A stretch of DNA of 24,071 nt, from assembly GCA_030533315.1 (NCBI GenBank), contig JAUNJL010000036.1, forward strand, positions 1-24,071, given 5' to 3'. Shown piece after piece: positions 1 to 11,459 of this stretch. The stretch is from Eubacteriales bacterium (GTDB taxonomy: Bacteria; Bacillota_A; Clostridia; Lachnospirales; Lachnospiraceae). Each line of letters begins with the position of its first letter. Positions within the stretch are counted from its first letter, which is position 1. The notes below the pieces were generated by a model. That model was not told the DNA's origin. It searched no databases and saw only the letters and a program-made list of their open reading frames with translations. Position numbers and translations under genes: made by a program.

Positions 1-1057
1 TTCCCGCATCCTTCGCAGTTCCTCCTGCCACGGTCACGGCGCATTCATCGCCTTCCACAAGGCCTCCCGCCGCTGCCGTCACGTTGGAGGCGGTTCCGTC
101 GTAGATCCTCTCCTCATTTCCGCTCCAGCTCAGAGAAACCTCCTTAGGCAGGATGGTGTAGTCGCAGGATGCCTCCGCCGGCAATGCGTAGTTTCCATTG
201 TCAAGAGCTGTCGCCGTCGCCGTGTGGGTTCCCGCATCCTTCGCAGTTCCTCCTGCCACGGTCACGGCGCATTCATCGCCTTCCACAAGGCCTCCCGCCG
301 CTGCCGTCACGTTGGAGGCGGTTCCGTCGTAGATCCTCTCCTCATTTCCGCTCCAGCTCAGAGAAACCTCCTTAGGCAGGATGGTGTAGTTGCAGGACGC
401 CTCCGCCGGCAATACATAGTTCCCATTGTCAAGGCCTGTCGCCGTCGCCGTATAGGTGCCCGCATTCTTCTCCGTTCCTCCCGTCACGGTCACGGTGCAC
501 ACATCACCTTCCACAAGACCCTCTGCCGTTGCCCTCACGTTGGAGTTGGTTCCGTCGTAGATCCTCTCCTCATTTCCGTTCCAGCTCAGGTCGATCACCT
601 TGGGACGGATGGTGTAACTGCAGGATGCCTCTTCTGGCAACACATAGTTTCCATTGTCAAGGCCCGTCGCCGTCGCCGTGTAAGTTCCGGCGTTCTTCTC
701 CGTTCCTCCCGTCACGGTCACGGCGCACTCATCACCTTCCACAAGGCCCTCCGCTGCTGCCGTCACGTTGGAATCCGCTCCGTCGTAGGTTCTCTCTGCG
801 TTTCCGCTCCAACTTAGAGAAATCTCCTTGGGATAGATGGTATAGCTGTTAGACGCCTCTTCCGGCAATGTATAGTTTCCATTGTCAAGGCCCGTCGCCT
901 CCGCCGTATGGGCTCCGGCGTCCTTTTCGGTTCCTCCTGCCACCGTCACGGTGCAGGCATCCCCCTCCACCAGGTTCTCAACCTCCGCCGTCACGTCGGA
1001 TGCGCTTCCATCATAGGTGCGGGCGCCATCGCCGCTCCATTTCAGGTCTGCCATCCT
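1..1057 (-). repeat. Tandem 228-bp repeats encoding 76-residue MBG/YDG-like modules
   Basis: Repeat units begin at 1, 229, 457, 685 and 913 on the plus strand with an exact 228-bp period (76 codons), so the array stays in frame. Positions 1-162 and 229-390 are identical; later units diverge gradually toward the right. Each module has LSWSGN, a YDG motif, GLVEGD-x-C, GGT-x-K-x-AG and LDNGNY-x-LP-x-EAS. This resembles MBG/YDG-type stalk domains of bacterial surface proteins. The array continues past the left edge, so its total copy number is unknown. Confidence 0.9.
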
Positions 1058-4000
1058 TGGCGTAATGGTAAGCACCACGTCCTGATACTGGGTCTGGGCC
1101 TTGTTCCGGTTATCAGTCCTGGTGGCGATCACCACGCAATGATAATGGTGTTCGCCTGCCTCAAGGCCGACAGGAACCACGAACTTGGGACCTTCCCCAA
1201 TGGGCTGGGCGTCATAGCTGGTGTCGTACCATTCATAGCTCAATTCATACTCAGCGCCCTCGGCGGCCTTGCCTTCCACTTCCAGATAAGCCTCACCCTC
1301 CTCGTAGCCATAAGCGGCGCCGGTGGCCTCCAGCTTCGTTACCTCTGGTACCTGCGCCCGATAGCGGTCATAAGTGGCTTTCATGTCCTCCCAGGTGAGA
1401 AACTCCACGTTCAGCGGAAGGCCGTAGCTGCTGATCTCTTCCACCCACATTCTCCTGAAATGGAACACAAAACTCTTGTAATCCGGATATTTCTCATGAA
1501 GCTGGTCATAAATCTGATCCGTGATCAGGTAATTTTTCGTGATGGACTCTCCTGCCCGGAGCACCTCCGGCATTTCGTCCACGCATACAGCCGTCCCATC
1601 CTCCTTCGTATACTTGGTCTGAATCAGATCCCCGGCTCCGGACAGCTGCGGCAGATACATATCCGCATCATTTCCGGTTCCCTTGTTTTTCATCACCAGG
1701 TTGTAGTAAAACTCCCCGTCTTCAAAGGTTTCAGGGATCTGCAAGGTAATGTCCATGTTGCTCACACCGAAGACCGTGATCTTCTTGTCGCTCTTGAAGG
1801 TTGCGGACACCGGCTCGTTAAATTCTGAGAGAACGCCCCTGTAGTCTGCGCTCAGGTCGTATTCTCCTTCCTTGTCTCCCCGCAGGATCCAGGTCACCAG
1901 CTCCGTGGTCTGACCCTTGATCTCCGGGATGTCCAATTCCGCTGCCGCCGCTCCTTCCGCCTCCATGACGGTCAGTCCGTCAGGCACGTTCAGGCTCACG
2001 TGGTTCTCCAGGAGACTGAACTCCTCCGACGCATTGTTGAGGATGTACATATTTACTTCATAAAATTCCTTCAGGATCGAGGCCTTTATGGGGATCTCCA
2101 GGATCACGACGATCTCATACGTCTCATCGGTGATGTACGTATATCCACCCCCGACGCGTCCGGTTCCACAGCCGCCTCCGCCATCTCCGCCGCCTCCGCC
2201 GCCGGAGCCATAGAAGCGAATGCCTGATGCGCCTGTACCGTTATAATACCAATTTACATATACCGTTCTTCCGGACGATTTCCGCGTGCCGACATACTCT
2301 AACGTTGCCTTGTATTCCACCACATGCTGATTATCCGGATCGTTCAAGTCGATCCCGGCTTCCCGGATCTCGTCCAGAGTCATGCGGTGGCTCTCAAAGC
2401 GGGCCTCCGCCAGCTCCCTCTTCTCCAGGATCAGGGTGACCTCCGCCAGCTCCCCGGCTTTCGTCTGGACCGTCTCCTTTACAGGAAGATATCCCTTCAT
2501 GTAGCTTCCCACCGTGGTAAACCCGGGAAGGGCGATGTACTCCACCTTTCCCTTACTGTCGGTGGTAAGCTGATCCTCGGTGTCCTCTCCCATGTTCACG
2601 TATACGGGGGCGTCCGCCAAGGCCAGGCCCTGCTCGTCAATCACCGTCACGGTCACCATGGAGGCATCCTTCAGGTTCACCACCCTCACGGTCTTCTCCA
2701 GAGTGGCCGCTGCCCCCTCATCGTCCGTCGCGGTCACCGTCACCGTATAGGCGGCATCCAGCGTCCCCTCCGAAAGAGCATAAGCATGGGTATAAGAGGT
2801 TACGTCCCCCTGGCCTTCCTCCGTCTGGCCATCGCCATAATCCACCTTCCAGCTTACAATAGAGCCGTCGTCGGTGGAACCAGACAGGTCAAAGGCATAC
2901 TCCTCACCAAATTCCATGGTGGACTGGCAGCTCAGCCGGATGACCGGCGCCTCGTTGACCCGGGTCACTTCTGTGTCTCCCAGTACGAGCTCCGCCCTGT
3001 TGCCCCTCTGGTCGCTGGCCACGATTTTGTAGGTATAAACCTGATCCTTGTTTTCCACCGTCCCATCGGTGTAGCTGTAGTCTTCCTTGTCCACATATCC
3101 CTGGTGCGTGCCCAGATAACGGTAGGCTTCCTCGGAGGCGTCCTTCTCCTTCCTGTAGATGGCGTAGTCGGAAATATCCTCCTCCTTATTCCCCTTCCAT
3201 GTAACATCCACGGTGCGGGTCTCAGGATTGTACACAGCGCTCCCTTCGGTCACAGAGGGGGCCACCTTGTCAATAACGTAGGTTCTCTCCTGAGGCTGAC
3301 TCTCCCTTCCGCCCTTGTCATGGGCCGTCACCCGTACGCAGATCTCATCCCCGTCCTGGAAATAGTCGTCGCCCATGGGAAGCTGCGCTTTGTTGACAGA
3401 CTTTTGTCCGTTTTCCTCATCCTTGTCTGAATCCACGCTGCGAGTGTACTCCGTCTCTGTGGACTTCCTGTATTCCACCACTACCTTCTCCACACCCACG
3501 TTGTCCTCGGCATAGATCCACATGGTTCCCGCAGAAGCCCCCATGACGGTCTGATCCACCGGGTACACCTCCGTCAGCACGGGATCCTCCAGATCCACGC
3601 GCACGGCGCAGGATGCCTGGTAGCCTCCGTCCTCCGCCATGGCGGTAACGGTGGTCTCCCCTTCCTTCTGGGCGGTCACCACACCCTCTTCATTCACAGA
3701 TGCGATCTGGGGATCCGCACTGCTCCAGAAGATCTGATCCTTATATGTGGCATCAGCAGGCTCCACGATGGCAGTCAATGCCTCCTCTGCCCCGATGCCT
3801 CCCAGGGTCAGCTCCTCCCGTGACAGGCTCAGACCGGTCACTTCCTTCCAGGCCGTGGTATCGTGCACCCGGATCCTGGTGGAAAGAGGCTCCCTTGCGG
3901 AAAGTCCCCTCACCCGGAGGATGTAGCTTTCCCCTTTCGTCAAGGTGCAGTTCAGGGAAAAATCCTTTTCTCCCTCTCCGGTTCCAGAAAGCAGAAGCTT

Positions 4001-7000
4001 GCACGTGCTGTCGTAAATATATCCTACCACAGCAGTGTCTCCCCTGGAATAATAACGGTATTCCACGTCATTCTCCGGGGTGAACACATAGAAGGCGGAA
4101 GCCCCCGCCGGCAGCTCCACATCCTCCCACAGGCCTGCCTTGATCGAAGGCGCCGAAGCAATGTCAAAGTCCTGCACGTCGATGGTGAAGGAAGCCCGCT
4201 TGTCAAGGTAGGTCACCCCCACCGTCTGAGCGCCCGTCACGAACCTTCCATTTTCATCCTTTTGGACGTCCGCAGTATCCAGGGCAAGGGAAAGTCCCCA
4301 CTGGCTGGACTCGCCGTAAGCCAGTTCCTCCTGGGTGCCGTCCGCATAATGGATGGAGGCCACCAGTCCCTCCAGATTCAGGCTATTTTCAAACTGCGCA
4401 TAGTAGACGGTTTTCTCCGGTTCCTGGGAAATGGAAACGGACGTCACCTCCGGCCTCTTGTCCGCCTGGACAAAATAAGCGTTCTCGCCGCTTCCCTGGT
4501 TGACGCAGGCCACAAAATACGTGTTCCCCGCCCAGAGCTTGGCAGCCGCATGTTTCCGGCCGATCTCCTCCTCGTACGTGGCGTTGACAGGCCTAAATCC
4601 AGAGCTGTAAATACGAACCGCTCCCTTTTCCACTCCCTGAAGGGTGAACTGGTAATAGCCGTCCGCCCACGGAGTGAACTGATATGGGGCAATCACCCCA
4701 GCGCCCAGGTTATCTCTGCCGCTGGATTCCTTCAGATCCTCCAGCGGCTCAACAGATGCCGCATAGGATCCGGAGACGCCGGCGCCGTCCCTGGACAAGG
4801 ATCCCTTCATATAGTAGGTCTTGCCCTCCAGAAGGTACGCCAGACAATGTCTGGTGCTGCTCTCACCGGAAACCGTAAGCGAAGAATCATAACGGAAACC
4901 ATCGACGTAATAGTCAAAGCTTCCGATCTCCTTGTAGGAGGCGTTCTTGATGTAAGAGATGTGAGGAACCGTCCCCGCCTCCCCCGTAAGCATGAAGTCA
5001 TAAAATCCGCTCTTTGCGGGCGTGTATTTCACGTATGCGTAATCCCGCTCCCCCTCGATGATCCCAGATACGGCTTCGGCATCCGTCATCTCCGAAGCTT
5101 CCGCCGCATCCTTCACGCAGATGGGCAGCATCATCTCCACGCCCATGTAGGAAACCCGAACGTACTTGTCGCCGCTGCTTCCCAGATACAGGCTGCCGTC
5201 GGTTCCTTCATCCATCCTCACTTCCATACTCAGGCCGGTAATGGAACTCCTTTCCCCATAGGCCAAAGCTTCCTCAGCATCGTCCTCATAGGTGATCCGA
5301 ATGGACAGACCGGCAGGGTCGAAGGTGGAATCCACGCCCAGGCAGTAATTCACCTGGGGCTCGGAGCTGATCTCAAAGTCCCTGACCGGCGACAGCTTGT
5401 CAAGAGTGCACTCCACGGTCATGGCCGCAGAAGAGCCGTTGCCAAGACGGAGGCAATAGCCGTCTCCCGTCCCTGCAATTCCTTCCAGGCGGTAAATGCG
5501 CACCCGGCGGTAAACTCCTTCCTCCCAGTAGGAATTGCTGTACAACGATTCCATCTCTTGCATGTACTTGTCAAACATCGTCACGGACAGACCATTGGAG
5601 GAGTCACCGGAGACAGTCACCCGGTAATACCCCGTATCCCCCGGCTCATACCGATAATACTGATGAGACTCCGCCCCGATCTCCGCCTGGAAGTCACTGT
5701 CGGCCGGATCCAGCCCGGAGATGGTGCAGACCAGCACGTCACTCACCTCACAGCTTACGCCGTCATAACGGAAGTTTACAGTGATCCTTTCCTCTCCAAC
5801 AGGCTGATCACCCGTCTCAGGTAAGGACAGCGGGTCATAATCGATCTGCTTCCCCTGAAGACTGTAAGATCTCTCAGAGCCTCCCTTATACCCGAAGGTC
5901 ATGATTTCCGTGGTATCATCCTCGTAGGTGACCCGGAACTCCAGGTTGGAAAAGCTGTTTTCCACAAACCCCGGAAGACTGCTGCAGTAAATCTGCCCCT
6001 CCGTCAAAAGCTCCAGGCCCTTGGCCTTCGCCTCCTTCACCAGGGTGACGTGGTAGGTCCCGATACCAGAACCAGTATATCTGGTTTTATAATAATAGGT
6101 CTTTCCTGCCGTCAGAGCATAAGACAGCCGAATGTCATAGTCATTGGTATTGCCATGGTTATAATAAAAACTATAACTTTGTGCAGAAGCCTGGCTGTCG
6201 GGATCCTCCGGCGAAAGATACAGGTCCGCACGAATATAGCTGCCGGCATCCCGACCGTTCAGATAATAAGTGCCCGAGGACGAGGGTGTAAAGGAAAACC
6301 ACTTCTCCTCATTGCTCTTCTCGACGGAAACCGTCTTCTCCTCCCCCAGGGTCAGTTCCGTGATCACCTTGTCGTAAGCTCCCTCCACGCTGAAGGACAC
6401 CCTGCCAGCCCCGCTGCGCTGATACTTCACGTAGCAAGGCTGCCCTCCCCGCACGTAGACGGAGGCGTTGACCAGGGTTCTGTCACCCGAAGGTACGAAC
6501 TGGGCCGTATATTGATATTTTTCGTATGCGCCGTTGAAAATCCCCAGAAAACGAACATTTGGGTCATCCTCCGCTCCCAGGGTCAGGTTGTAGAAGCCAT
6601 CCTCCGGAGCCGTGAAACGGATATAGCCGGAGCCGTCCTCTTCTTCGGATATCCCGGAGTAGCTGCCCTGCCCGCTCTCGTCAAACCCCACGCTGGGCAT
6701 GTCGCCCACGGTCTTCACCTGCACGGGAACAGAGAGCGTCTCGTTGAGATAAGTCAGCTGCGCATTCCAGCTGCCTGCAAGAACGTACCCCGATCCACTG
6801 TACTTGGTGTCCTCCGACAAGCTCAAGGTGTATCTCTGGCCGCTGACAGTGCTGGCGCTGGGATAGAACAGCGTCTCCTCCGTCCCGTCCGTATAAGACA
6901 CCTTAAGGGAGGTTCCTTCTCCCAGATCCGTCTTCTTAGTAAGAGGATCCAGCTTATAATAATAAACCTGCTTCGGAGAGTTCACCAGCCTCAGGCTGCT

Positions 7001-10000
7001 TACCTCCTTGGTGCGGCTGACTCCCAAAGTATAGCTTGCCCCTGTATTATACGATCCCGGATAAGACAGCCGAACCAGATATTCCTTTCCCGCCGTCAGA
7101 ATCGCCCCTCTGGAATAAGACACCCGGTAGACACCCAGCTCCTGGTCATATTCCCTGTCCGTTTCCCGCGCCCCGCTTCCTATTGACGTCTCTTTGTCAT
7201 ACAAGGCGATATCCGAAGAACTGTAAGAAACGCTGCTCCCAGTCACCATGGAAGAAAACGTATAGCTTCCCGATTGGGACGGGACAAAGGTGAAGAGTGC
7301 GAAGTCCTCCGACAGGGTTCCCGTCTGTTCTTCATCCAAAGTCAAGGGATCGGCCATCCTCAGGAGAACCGCATAATCCCCCTCCGCAGCCTGGTCCACA
7401 GTACCCTCCAACATCAGCAGGTACGTCTCTTCTGCCTTCAGTTCCAGTATCTGGCTGGCATACTGATAATCTCCGTAGCTGAAAGAAGTCTGATCCAAAG
7501 GATACTTCCTGTTTCCTGCCCCATCATAAACCGTGGCCCTCAGGCTCATGGTCCTGTATTTAGCCTGAAGCGTGTACCAGCCGTCGGACTCCACCGTGAG
7601 TCTCCTGGCGCCGCTTTGGAAGTCCGCAGCCGCCCCGGAAAGCTTGCCGGCAAAGGGATCCAGCTCGCCAGTCCCTTTCACCACAACGGAAAACGCCCCT
7701 TCCTTCCCATCATATCCGGCCAGAAGGGTGTGGGTTCCCGCCTTCAGACGGCCATTTTCCCGCATTCCTTCCGGCTCAGTCACGGTAAACTTCTTCCCGG
7801 TACGCAGGCTCCTTTTTCCATGCGCCAGGGATTCCGTCGTCCCATCCTCATAGTTGATCTTCACCACCAGCTCACTGTAATCGATGGACGTCGTCATGTG
7901 TTCATAATACGTTCGGGACAGATCTGCGGCAGCCACCGACTGGGTTTCCGGTGCCGCCTGAATCCGCACCATACAAGACCCCAGGTTATAGGAGGATACT
8001 TTCACATAATAGTCCTTGCCGGCAGCGAAATCATACCCCAGAAGGAAGTCCCCTTCATTCTCATAACCATTGTCATAACCAATGGAGTACGAAAGCGGGT
8101 TCTCATACAGCCCAACGACCGGCCTTATAGAATCATCCGATCTGCCATGGGAATAGATCACATACCTCCCACTGGTCTCCGGCGTAAACTGATACCAGAA
8201 CTCTTCTCCATTGCTGGAAAAGGTCACCTTATAGTCCTGGCCTGCCTGCATCTCAGAATATACTGGGGTATCATCCTGAAAATGAACCTTGTAAGTCCCT
8301 ATCCCTGCTCCGAGCATTTTAAACTTGTAATAATACGTCTCCCCAGCCTTCAGGGAATAAGACAGACGGAAATTACGGCTCTCTCCACCATCATCATTGA
8401 CAGCGAGAGGACCTGCACCCACCGCACTGCCATACAATTCCACATAGGCATCCCCATCCAGTTCAAAGGAATAGACGGTATACACTCCCGTCGATTCCGG
8501 GGTGAAGCTGTACCAGCTCCCATCATAAGAGGCGGAGATCCCTATATCATAATCTCCATCAGGTGTCAGCGTCCCAGTGGTGGCCCTGGTCACCTGGATC
8601 ACGTAATCACCACTTTGATCTGTATTGTTGCACAGATAATAAACCGCCCCTGCCTCCAGCCGGGTATCTATCTGGTAGGGATAATCATCGGAGCCAACAG
8701 AATCGGAGCTTCTCACTTCCTCCCACGATCCATCCATGATCCTCATGGCCATAGAGCTTCTCACCCGATAGAAACCGCTGGCCTCCGGCACAAACCTGTA
8801 CTTCAGCTGCCCAGAAGAGACGTACTCCACCGTTGCGGAAACCATCTCCCCCTCCGTCAAAGTCTCTATGTCTTCACTTTCCGTCCCTGACACCTTGACC
8901 GCAAGGGAAACCTCCTGACCCAGGTAAGAGATCCAGCCCGTGTACTTTCCCAGCTCAAGAGGCTGAGAACCAGGAAAGCCAGAAAAGCCTAAGGTCAAAC
9001 CGGTTCTTTCGCTGGCCTGGCCGTATGCCAGTTCCTCTGTAGATGCATCTTCATAGGTAACCCGAACGGTCAGACCCTCCAGGGCGGCATCAAAGATCTC
9101 ACCCTCTGCGTACTCCGTTTTAGGCTCATGGATGATCTCAAGCCCCGTCACATCAGGAATCCTTGTGAGCTTTAGGCTTCCTCTTTCACCCCCCTGGATG
9201 CGGTCAGAGGGCACCTCGGCCCTGTAGATGCGGCCTTTGCTCAGGCGAACAACCTCACAGTAGCTTTTCCCCTCATTTTTCAGGCCGTTTCCATAATATC
9301 TATCCCAGTCGTTCCATCCAAAACGACTCAAGCCTTCCTGACTGCTTCCATTTTCCGTCTCCAGCTCCAGACAGTAAATCCCCGTCTGCTCCGGCCTGAC
9401 GTACACGAACTGGCTTTTGCCCGTCCCTGTCAGGGAAAGGGTGCCTTCCTTCTCCAGCAGGCCGTCTTCCTCCGTCCGAAGCCGAAGGCTTACCGTGCTG
9501 ACCGCCTCATCACCGGTGTATGGGTAATATAGGAAATAGGTTTTACCCTCCGTCAGCTCCGCCATCCCAGAACGTATGTACTCGCCGCCATCCTCATAAC
9601 CAGAAAAAGACGTCAGAACACGGTTCCCGGAGAAGTCGCTGACCACCACCTCGCAAGGACGCATCCCCTCAGCGGAAGACCTTTGCGCCGCCTCGTAAAC
9701 GCCGGTGGCATCTGGAACGAAGCTCCTCACATAATACCCCGGCTCCGTTCCCGTCAGCTCTTCCCCCTCCGCCATCGAAGAAATTTTCGAGATGCGGATC
9801 GAGGATTCTGCTGGAACAGCCGAACGGTAATAAGGATAGTAATAGAATTTCTTTATGCGGTAGGTCACTCCGGCCTTCAGAGAATAAATGCCCAGTATCA
9901 GGTTTGACTCTCCGTAGCGCTCATCCGTATTTACCGGGGAGACCTCCCCGTTTTCATCCTGCAGCTCTATGCGATAATAACAACTATACGCTTCCTCCCC

Positions 10001-11174
10001 CCTGCAGGCAGTCTGGATCACGTACTCTCCATCCTCCGCCGGCGTCACCTTAAAATACTCACAATACTCCTGAGTCGCGGCGGCGACGGTTTCATCCAGG
10101 GGAAGTTCCGGCATCTCCTCCAGAGACGCCATGATCTGGATCTCATACCCCAGAGTATACTCTCCGTAGGTGACAAGTGCCTGATAAGTGCCGGGCACAT
10201 AGACCTTCCTCCCAGAACCCAGAATTTCCGTCTTTACATTGTTCTCGATACTCAGACCAGCGTCGCCATAGCGTACACGCTCCGTCCTTCCGTCCATGTA
10301 CACCACGTCCAGGCTCACCCCAGAATAGCTCACCCCTCCGCTGTCCGGAGAGCTGAGCTCCCGATAATACACTCTCTGTGGATAGGATGCGATCCTTGCC
10401 TCCGTTACGGCCTCTCCTACATAGCTCATGGAGATGTCAAAGGATCCCATCACAGAGCCGTACATCTGCACGGCGTAGTAGTAGGTCTTTCCTGCCTCCA
10501 GGACATACCTGAGGGCAAAATTGGCATCCTCGCCGGACGCATCATCGTTTTCCCGCAGGGCCTCTCCCTGTGGATCCTCATAAATGGAAGCCCGGGTATC
10601 ACAGCTGCCAGCAGAGGTCAGGGCGTACACACCGGAAGTCTCCGGGGTAAACCGATACCATTTCTCCGGCTCCTCCTCTGTGATGCGAACAGTCACCACC
10701 TGGCCCAGTGTCAGTGCCGGATAAGAGGCATACCCCTCCTGTAAAGGCGCCTCCTCTGGAACCGCAGAATCCTCCGGGACGGGATCCGGCACACCTTCCT
10801 CGCCGGACACGCCAGCGCCGCCCGCTGGATCTTCTCCTCCGTCTACATTCTGGATCTCCTCGCCGCCCTCTGTCGGTACCTCCTCCAGAGACTGCTCATC
10901 TGCCTTCTCCTCCAGGGATGGATCCGCTTCCAGGATCAGTTCTGCTGCACGATCCTCGCCCCCCTCCCTCAAGATCCGCACCTGCGAAATCCACAGGCTC
11001 ACCGCCAAACTCCGACGAGAACAGCTCCTCCGCCCCGGTTCCCGAATCGGTCTGTGCGCCGCTCTCCTGCCCATCCGTGAAATCACTGGCTGCCGCAGCC
11101 GTCAGGCTGTTTACCGGCAGAGACGTAAACGTCACGGTCAGGGCCATGGCCATAGCCAACACTCTTCGTCTCAT
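1..11174 (-). CDS. Giant multidomain secreted/surface protein (3' end outside window; apparent frameshift near the N terminus)
   Basis: The start is ATG at 11174, preceded by an AAAGGAG ribosome binding site. The first 29 residues are a signal peptide (RRR n-region, hydrophobic core, AAAA before SD). An acidic Glu/Asp/Gly/Pro linker follows. From about 10960 down to the left edge the minus strand is open in one frame with no stop, checked codon by codon over most of its length; the protein is over 3,700 residues. Modules in order: about 15 PPC-like beta-sandwiches interleaved with about 7 Big_3-type Ig domains (nt 10722-3860), one Big_2 (3855-3600), an Ig-like domain (3600-3250), FN3-like (3255-2965), PKD-like with DYGDGQ (2960-2690), a carboxypeptidase-regulatory-like domain (2690-2430), a Gly-rich segment, unrecognised domains, then YDG repeats (1057-1). 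The likely role is adhesion or binding of glycans or proteins outside the cell; no catalytic domain was recognised. The signal-peptide frame ends at a stop at 10896 unless corrected by one base at 10959-10964. The anchor would lie beyond the window. Confidence 0.85.
2146..2218 (-). other. Glycine-rich segment inside the giant protein
   Basis: Here the coding strand reads FYGSGGGGGGDGGGG followed by CGTGRVGGGY. This is a run of about 24 residues dominated by glycine with a single cysteine, lying between the carboxypeptidase-regulatory-like domain and an unrecognised beta-rich domain. It may be a flexible linker or an exposed loop. Confidence 0.7.
10959..10964 (-). other. Six-G homopolymer where the reading frame breaks
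   Basis: On the coding (minus) strand six G follow GAGGGA. The signal-peptide frame entering from 11174 continues through an unconvincing GGGRGSCSRTDPG-type tail to a stop at 10896-10898. The main frame, open from here to the left edge, becomes contiguous with the signal peptide if one G is removed (or two added), giving an acidic ...EGGGEDRAAEL... linker that matches the composition on both sides. The main frame upstream of the tract is Arg-rich, stops at about 11102-11104, and does not look coding. The cause may be sequence error, a true mutation, or slippage-mediated on/off switching. Confidence 0.8.
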
Positions 11175-11189
11175 ACGTACTCTCCTTTC

Positions 11190-11248
11190 TGCTGTTTGAA
11201 ACTATCGTCAACCATTGCCGTCCAAAATTCTGCCACTATCAAACAGCA
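11190..11248 (-). promoter_or_regulatory. Inverted repeat in the leader of the giant gene, abutting its ribosome binding site
   Basis: TGCTGTTTGA (11190-11199) and TCAAACAGCA (11239-11248) are perfect 10-bp inverted arms with a 39-nt spacer. In the mRNA the 3' arm ends one or two bases before the AAAGGAG of the start at 11174, so pairing could partly hide the ribosome binding site. Regulation of translation is inferred. Confidence 0.5.
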
Positions 11249-11297
11249 CACAGCTCTTCGCACAAAAGCGGTTCCGTTTTCAGGCAGCCTTTTGTTC

Positions 11298-11326
11298 ATT
11301 ATAAAAAACATCATCCATTTTGACAA
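11298..11326 (-). promoter_or_regulatory. Sigma-A-type promoter of the giant surface gene
   Basis: On the minus strand the -35 is TTGTCA (11326-11321) and the -10 is a consensus TATAAT (11303-11298), with exactly 17 bp between. Transcription would begin near 11291, giving a 5' leader of about 117 nt before the ATG at 11174. Confidence 0.75.
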
Positions 11327-11381
11327 GTAAATCCTGGAAAAAAAGACGAAAAAAGAAGGAAAAAGGATTACCATTTTATTG

Positions 11382-11410
11382 TTTTCATCCTTTTCCATCT
11401 GTGATATGAT
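11382..11410 (+). promoter_or_regulatory. Extended -10 promoter of the EmrE-type exporter
   Basis: TATGAT (11405-11410) is preceded by TGA, giving an extended -10 (TGnTATGAT). A weak -35 TTTTCA lies at 11382-11387 with a 17-bp spacer. A small GTTCC/GGAAC hairpin at 11422-11434 follows in the short leader. This promoter is divergent from that of the giant gene. Confidence 0.55.
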
Positions 11411-11459
11411 AAACGAAATATGTTCCCCCGGAACGATGAACGAAAGAAAGGTGGATCTT

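Noticed and set aside
1..1057. CRISPR array
   Set aside because: The repeats are 228 bp, contiguous without spacers, and encode in-frame protein modules.
908..8890. Several long plus-strand open frames (306 to 653 residues) opposite the giant gene
   Set aside because: All lie in the codon-aligned antisense frame of the minus-strand gene, lack ribosome binding sites and recognisable domains, and are explained by its codon bias.
11074..11102. ATG at 11074 in the main frame as the true start of the giant protein
   Set aside because: It would give an Arg-rich N terminus without signal peptide and without a good ribosome binding site, whereas the other frame has an excellent signal peptide and ribosome binding site at 11174.
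11175..11291. c-di-GMP (GEMM) riboswitch in the leader of the giant gene
   Set aside because: The conserved core segments of that riboswitch are not visible; only a simple inverted repeat is seen.
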